A stretch of 64,000 nucleotides of DNA from Mycteria americana (lineage: Eukaryota > Chordata > Aves > Ciconiiformes > Ciconiidae): the NCBI RefSeq assembly GCF_035582795.1, contig NC_134373.1, positions 33,202,501-33,266,500 on the forward strand, given 5' to 3'. The notes below the pieces were generated by a model. It was given only the letters and a program-made list of their open reading frames with translations, was not told where the DNA came from and did no database searches. The translations under genes and the position numbers were made by a program. Positions 11,594-20,310 of the stretch are shown here, in pieces. Positions within the stretch are counted from its first letter, which is position 1. Each line of letters begins with the position of its first letter.

Positions 11594-14502
11594 CTGGAAT
11601 GGAGAAAAAAGAAAAATCAAATAAAGATCAACTCACACCAACTCTGTTGTGACCGAAGAAGGACCTATCCGCTTCTAGTGACTAGTGGTCAATGAATCCG
11701 GAGTCATTACAGATTAAAAAGAAAAACACACACACACACACCCCTACTTATCTAATTAACGTAACTGATTGCCAAATTTACAGTTCCTATTAGCGCGCCT
11801 TTGAAGACGACCTGCCTCGTCCAGGGGCTGGACAGACCTTTGCAAGAGCAGGTTCTGCTCCGTCACCTGGCCCCTGCATGAGTCACTGATTTTGTCCTCT
11901 GGTTTAAAAAGAACAAAGTCAAACAATGATTCAGCCACCGTGGGGAGGGGATTACTGCCTATTTGCATGTTTTAGAATGACATGCTGGGAAAAAAAAAAA
12001 AAAACAACCAAACACTCATAACAAAAAGTAGTTTCAAAATTGAACGTCTGGGATTTGCGGCAGCTGATTTATTAACAGCATCAAGCTCGCATTTTAATTT
12101 TTCAGAACATTTACCTTTAAAAGCTCTGATCCTCCCAAACAATGAGATACCAAAGAGCAAAACCCCAAAGGCAACACGGCGCGGAAGATAAATAACACTC
12201 TCATAAACCGGCGCACGCTGGGCCGTACCCGCAGGACGTACGCCGAGTGGCAGGTGGCTCTCGCCCTCCCTGTACTCGGGGGAGTTTTGTGCAGAGGATT
12301 CAGCCCCGCCGAAAAAATCCTCATTCCTGCTCGGGGCGGAGGGAGGGCCCCAGGAGGAGCTGCTGCACCAGCCACGGTCTCACGGTGGGGTGAAGAGCAA
12401 AAGCTTCTGAAAAAACCCAGCTGCAGGTCCCTGTTGGCAGCTTTAAGGGCCAGCGTCACCTCTATTTTGGGGGGGTTCAGTTTAGGTCGGATTTTCAGAA
12501 AGAGAAGGCGCTCAGTACCTCCAAAAGCATTCAAGCACCTCTACTGAGCTCGGGACCTTCCAACTCTCTCGCACACGGCTGTAATTTATTTTCCAGGGTC
12601 AAAAGTTTTCCCTCATGCTCCAGCCCACCTTCCCCTGCTGACAAATCGCTCAGCCCAGTGCTCAGCGATTCCAACTGTACGATCAGAAATCTCCTCCAGT
12701 GCCCAGCGCTTCGTTAACGTCTGGCTTCCCTTCCCCTGCCTTTACTCATATTACAGGCCATGTCCACATCACTCCTTTCCAACCTTGCTCCTTCTCCTCC
12801 TGCTCCTGCGATGCTCATTTCTGAGGTCATGCTAGCCTTGATGGGGTTTGTTTATCACCAGCACTAAAAGGCTGCTTCTCAGCTTTGGGGTTGGTTGAAA
12901 TCCCAGATTTTTTTTTCTTTTCTCTTTTTTGTGAAACAACAGAAACATATCCAGGATGTTGCTATCATCATAAAATCCTATTTTGGTTCAGCATCCCGCT
13001 GCCTTTGACAGGGGCTTTATCTGGTCAGTAGGGAGTGGAGCCAAGGTCTGCTATAAACGCAGCTGCTGGCTGGGTCAGCACCACAACCCACTACCACCCA
13101 ATACTCCTTTGTTAAAAGGACATTTGTTCTTTTTCTTCAACAGCTTACCTTCAGGTTAAAAGGGTTAACAAATACGACACGCTTCAGTTAAAAAAAAAAA
13201 AAAAGCACACATACACAAACATACACATAGCCTTGGGCTCTTCCAGAATCTGCTGGTGGCCCCAGGCAGCTAGTTAATGGGCAATTCAATGGTTCCCACA
13301 GAAAAAAGGGTTAACACGAAGACCAGGGAGGAAGGCTGGACTCACAGCAACAATAGCAAGCAGAGAAAGTGGGAAGAAAAAGACCCCATTAAACACTGAT
13401 GCTTATTTATGCATTCGTGCTGGAAGGGGTTAGTGCAGCATTACAATAGTTGTTGAACGTCTCGGCAAGATTAGGGTCCCCTGGAATTGCAAAGCTTTAC
13501 CAGCCCGGGCTCTGGAAATTTATAGCAAAAGCCTGACTCTGCGAACAGCTCGACATATGACTGTCCTCTGCCAGGGGAGCTCTCTGCCAACCCCAACTTC
13601 TCCTCCCTTCCCTTTTATGCTCGCTTCCAGCTGTTTCAGTTTTTCTTTTATTTACTGGCTTTATTTTTATTTGCGTTTGCTCCAGCAGTAACTTGCTTTC
13701 AAAGGAGAAGTGGAGGAAATAAGATCAGGAGCTAGGAAAATCATCCTGACTTCTCCACCACAATGACTGCAGCTCCCCTCAAAGCCTCCAGTGGAGCAAT
13801 TTTCAATACAGATCGCAAGTGTCTTCCTGCTCCTTTTGGAAGATGTCCACCATGCCTGTGACACGAACTCACGCCTGTGACATGAACTCTGCCCAAAGCT
13901 CAAATCCCACCCGTCCCTGGGGGAGCTTTCCTTCTTCTAAGGAGAAATTTTAAGGGACAATACAACATTTTGCATCAGGAGGGGAGCAGAGACACTCTTC
14001 CAGGCTCTGACCCTCGGTGAGATACTATATTCTGGATCCACAGGTGGAAGTCCCTTTGATAGCAATGACAACTTCCCCTGACTGAGGACTCTCCATTCAA
14101 GATATCGGGGACTCCGACACTGACACATTTGGAAGAGACCTGCTTCAGTGGTGTTGGGAAGATGGCCGAGTAGCTGTAACTACAGCAATACGCTTTACCT
14201 GAAAAGCAGTTATTTTGTCTCAACAATACAACACAAGGGTGTCCCTGTTCATTGTCAAGGTTGGTGGTTGTGTTTTTCTTTTCCTTTCCTAAACCTAAAA
14301 TAGGAAACCACTTACAAAGACCACTTCAGCTTTACATGTTAGTGGAACTTTTTGAAATGCTACAAAATACCAGAGGACGTAAGCAATGCCTACAATGAAC
14401 AGCACGGAATCCAAAACGCTTGGGTGGTGATGGAGATACAAGGTAAGGACGTGAAGAAGAAAATGCCTATTCACACGTTCAACCCAGTCAGCACGCACTC
14501 AC
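11594..14502 (-). other. SLC12A8: SLC12A8 intron between coding exons 2 and 3
   Basis: This 2909-bp intron holds a short (AC)8 run at 11726-11741, a poly-A run at about 11990-12004, a poly-A run at about 13189-13204 and an 18-bp imperfect duplication at about 13854-13890. No exon or mobile element was recognised. Confidence 0.85.
11726..11741. repeat. (AC)8 microsatellite
   Basis: Eight AC dinucleotides after a short A run, about 130 bp upstream (in transcript sense) of SLC12A8 coding exon 3. Confidence 0.95.
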
Positions 14503-14649
14503 CACGAGCCATCCCGTCCTCAAGAAAAGAACCACTCCAAAAATGTTGATCATGCAGGAGGTGAAGACGCCATCCCATGTTCCAAAAAGCACCGGCTCCC
14601 ACACAAACAGCTGGATCTTCCACCAGGGCTTGGTCTGTGTTTCAGATAC
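14503..14649 (-). CDS. SLC12A8: SLC12A8 coding exon 2 (first membrane segment)
   Basis: This exon is 49 codons, phase 0 at both ends. It encodes [19 protein letters not shown], then [20 protein letters not shown] and ends F-L-R-T-G-W-L-V. The acceptor is CTTTCCTCTAG at 14650 and the donor is CTCGTG|GTGAGT at 14503/14502. The PWWK...[12 protein letters not shown] block and the [14 protein letters not shown] helix are the typical start of the transporter core in SLC12A8. The first membrane helix therefore lies entirely in this exon. The exon was found by reading the minus strand directly, because its open frame lacks a nearby initiator. Confidence 0.95.
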
Positions 14650-15451
14650 CTAGAGGAAAGCAAAGCCTTTGGTTTTACCTCTCGTGCTTTACAGGCAGGC
14701 TGCAGAAGTGGTGCAACAGCCAGCCACCAACAGTGGGATGGCCACCAAGAGCTGCTAAGACACCACTTTGCTGCAAGTTGTCTCTAAGATGAAGGGGCAG
14801 CAGAGCTGATGGGATCCCTGGGCCCTGGAAGAGAGGGTTCCCTGTAATACCCTATTTATATTCCTGTAGGATAAGCAGCAACAGAATCTTACTCAGTCTC
14901 AGCAAATTAACCCCGTTGATGATGTTACATGAACCAAAACACCACTCAAGGGGTCCTTTACAGAGCCTGCAGCCATACACTGTGCTTCTCCTCCTGTCCC
15001 TGCCAAGCACCCCACCAAGACAAGCAGGGTCCTCAGTGCACTGGAGAAGTCTCTTAGATGAGATGACAAACCAGGCTGGACCAACTGGGACTGACAGAGT
15101 AGGTTAAGATGGTCTTCCCATCACACACAGTCGTCTCTGATCAGGACACTATGTTTCTAGAGAGGACTCTGGTACTTGGGGCACCAAGTGAATTTCAGAG
15201 CTGCTGGAACTGAGACCTGAAACTCCAGGGAAACTGCAGTTTTCCTATTGCAACTGCTCCCTCCTGCGCTCTGGAAACCAAGTCCCCTCTTTCCCTTTCT
15301 AAATAACACACCTCAGGTTTACGTAGCAAAAAGAAGGGCAGTTTTGTTACTTCAGTCCTGTATTTACCTGCCACTGAGGTGACCAGGAGGAAGTGCAGAG
15401 ACCATGGAGATGGAAACTTGGGCTATGAAGGGCAATGGCTCTCCGACATAC
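14650..15451 (-). other. SLC12A8: SLC12A8 intron between coding exons 1 and 2
   Basis: This short 802-bp intron is bounded by clean GT and AG signals on the minus strand. Nothing else was recognised in it. Confidence 0.85.
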
Positions 15452-15520
15452 CTGCTGCGCTTCCTCGTGGAACAGCTCTTGGACATATCCCTCACTTCTG
15501 GCACCATTCAGCCTGAACAT
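15452..15520 (-). CDS. SLC12A8: SLC12A8 first coding exon (N-terminus, start uncertain)
   Basis: The minus strand encodes S-E-G-Y, then VQELFHEEAQQ, and ends at a clean donor GCGCAGCAG|GTATGT. VQELFHEEAQQ matches the N-terminal cytoplasmic peptide of SLC12A8 (VQELFHEAAQQ in human, from memory). It joins in phase 0 to exon 2 (Q-Q|V-S-E-T). I placed the start at the ATG at 15520-15518, which gives 23 residues beginning M-F-R-L-N-G-A-R-S-E-G. An upstream in-frame GTG exists at 15532 but is unlikely as a vertebrate initiator. Alternatively, an acceptor such as TTCAG|GCTG or GCCAG|AAGT could begin the exon, with the start codon in an upstream exon. The polypyrimidine context is weak for both. The exon body is certain; the exact 5' edge and start are not. 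Confidence 0.75.
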
Positions 15521-15859
15521 CGTACCCTTCACGTTGCCTCCGCCTGCCCAATGCGCAGCTCTAACACTACAACAGGCGAGGCTGATCCGAGCAGAAGGTC
15601 AGCTATTCTCCTCGGTCAAATTCCTGTGGTGCTGGATCATCCGTTGCAGAAGATTCATGGTTTTACTGCACTTTACTGTGAAAGCAGAAAAGACAGAAGA
15701 CACGTCTGTTGCTTTCTCAGTATGCAGAAGCACAAGGCTATTACCCAGAAGGAGCCGACAGCGGCTCGTAGCAGATGCTAAACCACAGAGTGACACCACA
15801 GCAAGCAGAGAGCAATACTCCCCCTGCACCCCCCCAGGGCCTGCCCGCAGCACAGGCTC

Positions 15860-16140
15860 TATCATCAGCCCGACATTTAACAGCCCTTGGTGGCCTCTTC
15901 TGAATCTATCCACACCCCTGGAGTCCCCAGCATCCTGCAGCACTAGCTCCACAGCTTCCCCGTGTGCTGTCTGGGAAAAGTATTTCCTTTCATTGGTTTT
16001 AAATCTGGTGCCTGGTAATTTCATTGCATGCCCCCGTGCTGCGGTGACATGGGACACATGAACTATTTACTTCCCAGCACCACTAATCGCTTCACAGCCT
16101 TCATCACATCCCCTTCCACTGTACCTTTTGCAAACTAGAG
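15860..16140 (-). mobile_element. CR1/L3-type LINE 3' fragment (fossil)
   Basis: Read on the minus strand, this stretch has the order of blocks seen near the 3' end of CR1/L3 LINEs. First comes an ACTCTAGTTTGCAAAAGG region. It is followed by GGGGATGTGATGAAGGCTGT, then GCAATGAAATTACCAGGCAC with AGATTTAAAACCAATGAAAG, then GGAAATACTTTTCCCAGACA and GCTGTGGAGCTAGTGCTGCA. It ends with a GGATAGATTCAG-like block. It is degenerate with no intact coding frame. It lies in the same orientation as SLC12A8. Its extent to the right, towards 16400, is unclear. Confidence 0.75.
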
Positions 16141-19100
16141 TCCTGCCAATGTAACCTCTCCCCTGACAAGGACTTCGTTACCCCGCTCTGCCCCTCTTCC
16201 AGTACAATGCAGAGATGGAACTGGAGCAGCTGAAGGTGTCCACCACCACAGACCCACGCTCTGCATTCCTGATGCTCTCAGCCGCATCCCCTGCATCAAT
16301 GTGCAGGAGCCCGTCTTCATGGTCGCAGTCACCCTTGGAGGTACAGTCATCTTGCCTGCAGTGGCCCGACTTCAAATTTATACCTGCCACAGGCAGACTC
16401 TGGCAGTAGGTCAGGCTTAATTAACACCATGTATGTACCAAAAAAGCAGTATCAGGCTTTATTTCAAGGATAACTTAACACATCTTTACAGAAGGGGAAA
16501 GCTAGCACAAGCATTCCTCTGCCTCAAAATTACTGGTTCCCCTCCTCCTTGGGCTGGTTTTCATAGGAAGATCTCCCTCTAATTATGGAGACACGCTTTT
16601 ATACGCCTCCCTTCAGCTGGCTGCAAGTCTTAACTTCCCCCAAATGGTCTTGTGATGGCCATCAACCAGTTGCCCACAGTCTCCCACGCCAAGTGCCAAC
16701 AGAGAGCCTCTCTGGCTGTTTCTCAGCACAGCTACACCATGCCTAGGTAACACAGAAGGCTGCAGCCAGAGGGGAGCAAGACGTGCTCCGCAGCTGGGGA
16801 GAGGGCAGATTGTCTGGATCGTTGGCTCTCCTGGGGCCAATACAGTTTCCTGGCCAGTTGAGCTTACATGCTTACAAGAATCAACCATGATCACACACGG
16901 CTTGTGCCAACGGCTGGACACCTTACCTGAGACCACAGACCCAACTTATCAGGGCATGGTGTAGGAATCTCTGACTCCTCAAGCTTGCACGCTACAGAGA
17001 CAAGACAACCAACAAAATGCGCTTTTCCTATTTCACAGGGACAGAGACATACAGAAACCACTTTGCGTCACTCAGGATTTCTCCATCACAGTCTGAATCC
17101 CAGCTCCCAGATCAGCACTTTCACCATCCTGCCTTTATTATTCTACTTTTAAATATCCTATAATAAATAACCAATGCCGCCACTGCTCTACCACGGTGTT
17201 TCAGCTGCAGAAGGTCTCCAGCAGCTGGGGTACAATGGCCAGCACGGGAGGTTTTTCTTCGCCCTGTCCACGTGGCCGGTTAAGCAGCACCAAAGCTGTA
17301 AGAGTTCATTGATTCCCTGCTGCTCCCTCCCCTCTTCTTGAAGCAAATAACCCTTCACAATATCACAAATGGCTGCTGTTACGGGGAGATTGAGGCTTCA
17401 AGCAGGGCAAAAGCAGCAGGAGCTGATGAACTCTAAAGAAACAAAGCTCATGTTTTTATGCAAATACCCATAGTAATAAAAAAAAGGAAGAAAATACACA
17501 ACAAGATTACAACTGAATAGCCATATTCTCCTAAGATTCCCCAACGCAGCCCTTCCTCGCCAGAGATTTCACTCTGTAAAGGATTCACTGCGGTCATCCA
17601 AACTCCTCTCTTTCACAGCAGTTCCAGCTGGATGTAGAAAGAAGAGGGAGGCTGCAGCCTGCAGCCCCCAGCTCTCCTAAACCACTCCACCAAGGGAGCC
17701 CAGAAGGAGATGGCCCCGACCCCTTGCAGCAGCTCAGGGTGGCTGAAGCCGCTCGTTCAGCGTGCCCTGTGTGTGACAGCACGGGTAGGTTTGATGCACC
17801 TGTATTATCAATCTGAGACTTGCAAAATACAGAGAGAAGGGCTCCACGCACAGATTTCAGACTTGGAGGTCACCTTGCAGGAAACGTTACCCTCCTAGAT
17901 GTTTAAACCCCCTTATCTCACAATTTCCTTCCTTTTACTTGGCGTTAAAACCCCCTTTCCTGCCCTGCGCTCCTGTACCCTTTCCACTTAGCCCCGCTCC
18001 CCTCGGTGTAAGAGCTTTCTCCTCTGCAATCGCAGGAAATTGCCTCTCCACTATTGCTCCTCTGCGGCGCTTCCAACCGCCCAACACCTTATTACTTAAT
18101 CCTGCAATTGTTTACATCGCTCTTCAACGCATGGATCCATTCAGCCCTACAAGGGAACCGAAGCAAACACAGGAGGGGGTGTAAAGCGCAGAAGCCAGAG
18201 CTGAACAAACATGCCAGGACTGACGCTGCCCGCGCAGCCACGTCCCGATCCACGCGACACGCGCGTAGTTTTGCGATTTAGGGTCTGAAAGTGGAAAGTC
18301 CTTGGGGCAGGAGCCTTCCTCTCGTCCCATGCAGCACGCTACCAGCGCAGCGTGGTTTCCAAGTTACTGCACAGCACAGAGATGTTTTGCGGCAGCATTA
18401 TCTATCTAGGTCACCAACCCAGCGGAAGCGTTTTCTGCTACACAGGCTAGTCTGCCAAAAAAGCCAAGCAGGCACCGTTTTCCTCTAATATAAACGAGCC
18501 TCTAACTCAAAAGTTAATTGATACTACTTTTCCTGAAGTCTCTGCCAAAGACACTAACCAGTCTATAAATTAAAGAAGAACGGTTGTTTTAATCTTTCCA
18601 TACCATTTAGCGCTCAAGAGAGCAGAAGAGCATTAGCAAACCTCCTCGCAGAAACGTTACAAAGGCTCATCTCCTTTTCCTGTGACACTTCTATACTTAA
18701 TTACAAAACCAGATTCCTACAGAAGAACTTGCAGTGCCCTCCGCATCCTTTCAAAGCAGCGACATTTTATTAATCGTCACATTAAAGCCATTTCTGAGCT
18801 AAGCGTCGCTGCTCCGAGCTACTCAACAGCTGGCTGATTTTAAAGAGGAAAGGTTAACGCCTTCCCAAGCGCAACTGCGTGTGGTCCCGCGACCTCCGAA
18901 GCCTCCGGCCCTGCCAGAAGAGGCACTTCCAAGCCTCCGGCCCTCGAGGGACCCGGCAGCCAACAGCACTTTAGTTTTAATAAATCCCCTCAACTCCTCT
19001 CCAGGTCAAGTTCTTAAAAACACCTACTTTAGGGGACCCCGAGGAAGGCAGGAATTAAAGGGAAATAAAGCAGCCATCGGCGCAACGAAGGTAACGCCAC

Positions 19101-19310
19101 GCGTAGGAGCGCTTGGTCATTCCCAGTTACTCATCGACCGCGACGGCCGGGACCATTGCCCCGCTCCCCCTGCTCTCGGCTACCCCCGCAGCCTCACCAG
19201 CGCTGCGGAGCACGGGAGCGGGACGCGAGCCCCAGCAGCCGGCGTTTCCCGCTGCGGTCAGACGGCTGCGGTTCTGCAGAGCCCGCGGCCGTGCCAACGC
19301 CCCCGTGCCT

Positions 19311-19349
19311 CCGGCCCCGGCCCCGGCCCCGGCCCGGCCCCGCTCGGGG
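19311..19349 (-). repeat. GGGGCC-like G-quadruplex-capable repeat
   Basis: The plus strand repeats CCGGCCCC several times without interruption. The minus strand consequently has at least five runs of three or four G separated by two C, which satisfies the usual G-quadruplex pattern. It lies in the CpG island just beyond the pyrimidine tract, within SLC12A8 intron 1 on the transcribed side. Confidence 0.8.
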
Positions 19350-19424
19350 CTGCCGGCCCGGCCCGGCCATCGCCGCACCGGGGCTGCGCCCACCCCTTCC
19401 CGGAAAGCGCTGCAAGTACCTGCT

Positions 19425-19859
19425 CGCTCTGCCCCCTTTTTTTTTCTTTTTTCCCCTTTCATTTTTTTCCCTTTTCTCTTTTTTCCCTTTCGTTTTCCTT
19501 TTCTTTTATTTCCTTTTCTTTATTTATTTCTTTTTTCTTTTTTTTTCCTTTCCTTTTTTCTTTTTCCCTCCTTATTTTGCTTTTTTCCCTTGCCTTTTTT
19601 TGCTATTCTTTTTTTTTTTTTGCTATTCTTTCTTTTTGCCTTTTTTTTTGCTTTTGTCTTTTCTTTTTGCCTTTTTTCCCCCCTGCTTTTTTTGCTTTCC
19701 TTTTTTTTTTTTTTTTTGCTTTTCCTTTTTGCCTTTTTATTTGCCTTTTTGCTTTTGCCCTTTTTTTTTTTGCCTTCCCCCCTCTCCCGGTTTTTATTTT
19801 TTAGCTCTTCTTTCCCCCGCTTTCACCACCCCTCTACCCCCCCTCCACCCCCCCCCCCC
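19425..19859. repeat. Long polypyrimidine tract (T/C with TTTTTGC motif)
   Basis: For about 435 bp the plus strand is almost only T and C. A loosely repeated unit of the type T4-9 G C (TTTTTGCTTTT, TTTTTGCC) fills the right part, and the end is a C-rich run at 19833-19859. The minus strand, which is the SLC12A8 transcript strand, is therefore nearly all purine. The tract sits in intron 1, about 165 bp inside the predicted exon-1 donor. Mirror-type purine/pyrimidine DNA of this kind can form triplex or R-loop structures. That property is known for the class but untested here. Confidence 0.9.
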
Positions 19860-19901
19860 GAGCGAGCTACTGCAAGGCCCCAGGCGGAGGCAGCAGCGGG
19901 C

Positions 19902-19925
19902 AAAGCGAAGCGAAGCGAAGCGAAG
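19902..19925. repeat. 5-bp tandem repeat AAGCG x4
   Basis: Four consecutive AAGCG units followed by degenerate AAGGAAGG. It lies between the pyrimidine tract and the predicted exon-1 donor of SLC12A8. Confidence 0.9.
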
Positions 19926-20024
19926 GAAGGTGCCACCTGCGGGTCCCCCGCCGCTTAGGCTCGTCCCCCCCGGCTCGGCCCCGCTGTGGGGGCGCGGTGC
20001 CCCCGCCGCCCCGGCCCCACTCAC

Positions 20025-20230
20025 CTGGCGGCGCCCCGCCCCGCCCCTCCCGCCCCGCTCTCCCGCGGCGCCGCCTCCCGCGCGGGGCCGGCCCCGGGCG
20101 GCTGCCACGTGTCCCCGGGCGGCGCGGCCCCCCCGCAGGGAGCTGGCGCTCGGCCGCGGGGGAGCCGGCCTGCCTGCGGGCTGCGGGCTGCGGGCTGCGG
20201 GCTGCGGGCAGGTCCCCCTCACACGCGGGG
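20025..20230 (-). other. SLC12A8: Probable SLC12A8 first, non-coding exon
   Basis: Within the CpG island the minus strand has a near-consensus donor, CGCCGCCAG|GTGAGT, with the exon's last base at 20025. This is the expected kind of first-exon donor, about 4.5 kb upstream of the exon encoding VQELF. The upper limit (transcription start) cannot be seen and 20230 is a guess. The exon has an open frame beginning with ATG near 20222, but that frame does not join in phase to a recognised SLC12A8 coding start. I therefore treat it as 5' UTR. A second possible donor, GAGCAG|GTACTT, lies at about 19420 and could belong to an alternative first exon. Confidence 0.5.
20174..20208. repeat. 7-bp tandem repeat CTGCGGG x5
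   Basis: Five perfect consecutive copies of CTGCGGG occur at the upstream edge of the CpG island, in or next to the predicted SLC12A8 exon 1. G runs of three recur every seven bases, so the array could form a G-quadruplex. It is likely length-variable between individuals. Confidence 0.95.
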
Positions 20231-20310
20231 AACGCGCCGGTTGTTTCTTCCAGGAGCGGCTGAGACACCCGCCGTGCCAAAGCCAGCGGCAGCGGCAGGC
20301 GCACCGCGGA

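Larger units (their letters stand above)
15521..20024 (-). other. SLC12A8: SLC12A8 intron 1 (predicted)
   Basis: DNA between the predicted CpG-island exon and the first coding exon. It holds a CR1 fossil (about 15860-16140), mostly unremarkable mid-GC sequence from 16.4 to 18.9 kb, and the repeat-rich part of the CpG island. The 5' boundary of the coding exon is uncertain, so the left edge of this intron is approximate. Confidence 0.6.
19100..20310 (-). promoter_or_regulatory. SLC12A8: CpG island / likely SLC12A8 promoter
   Basis: This block is dense in CpG and GC boxes, for example CCCCGCCCC-type motifs at about 20031-20060, in contrast to the sequence on both sides. No TATA box is obvious, which fits a CpG-island promoter. 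It lies upstream of all SLC12A8 coding exons on the same strand and contains the probable exon-1 donor at 20025. The island is interrupted by a long pyrimidine tract (19425-19859). The promoter role is inferred from position and composition. Confidence 0.7.

Noticed and set aside
15435..16061. 208-codon plus-strand frame
   Set aside because: It runs antisense through SLC12A8 coding exon 1 and a CR1 fossil. The composition is not protein-like.
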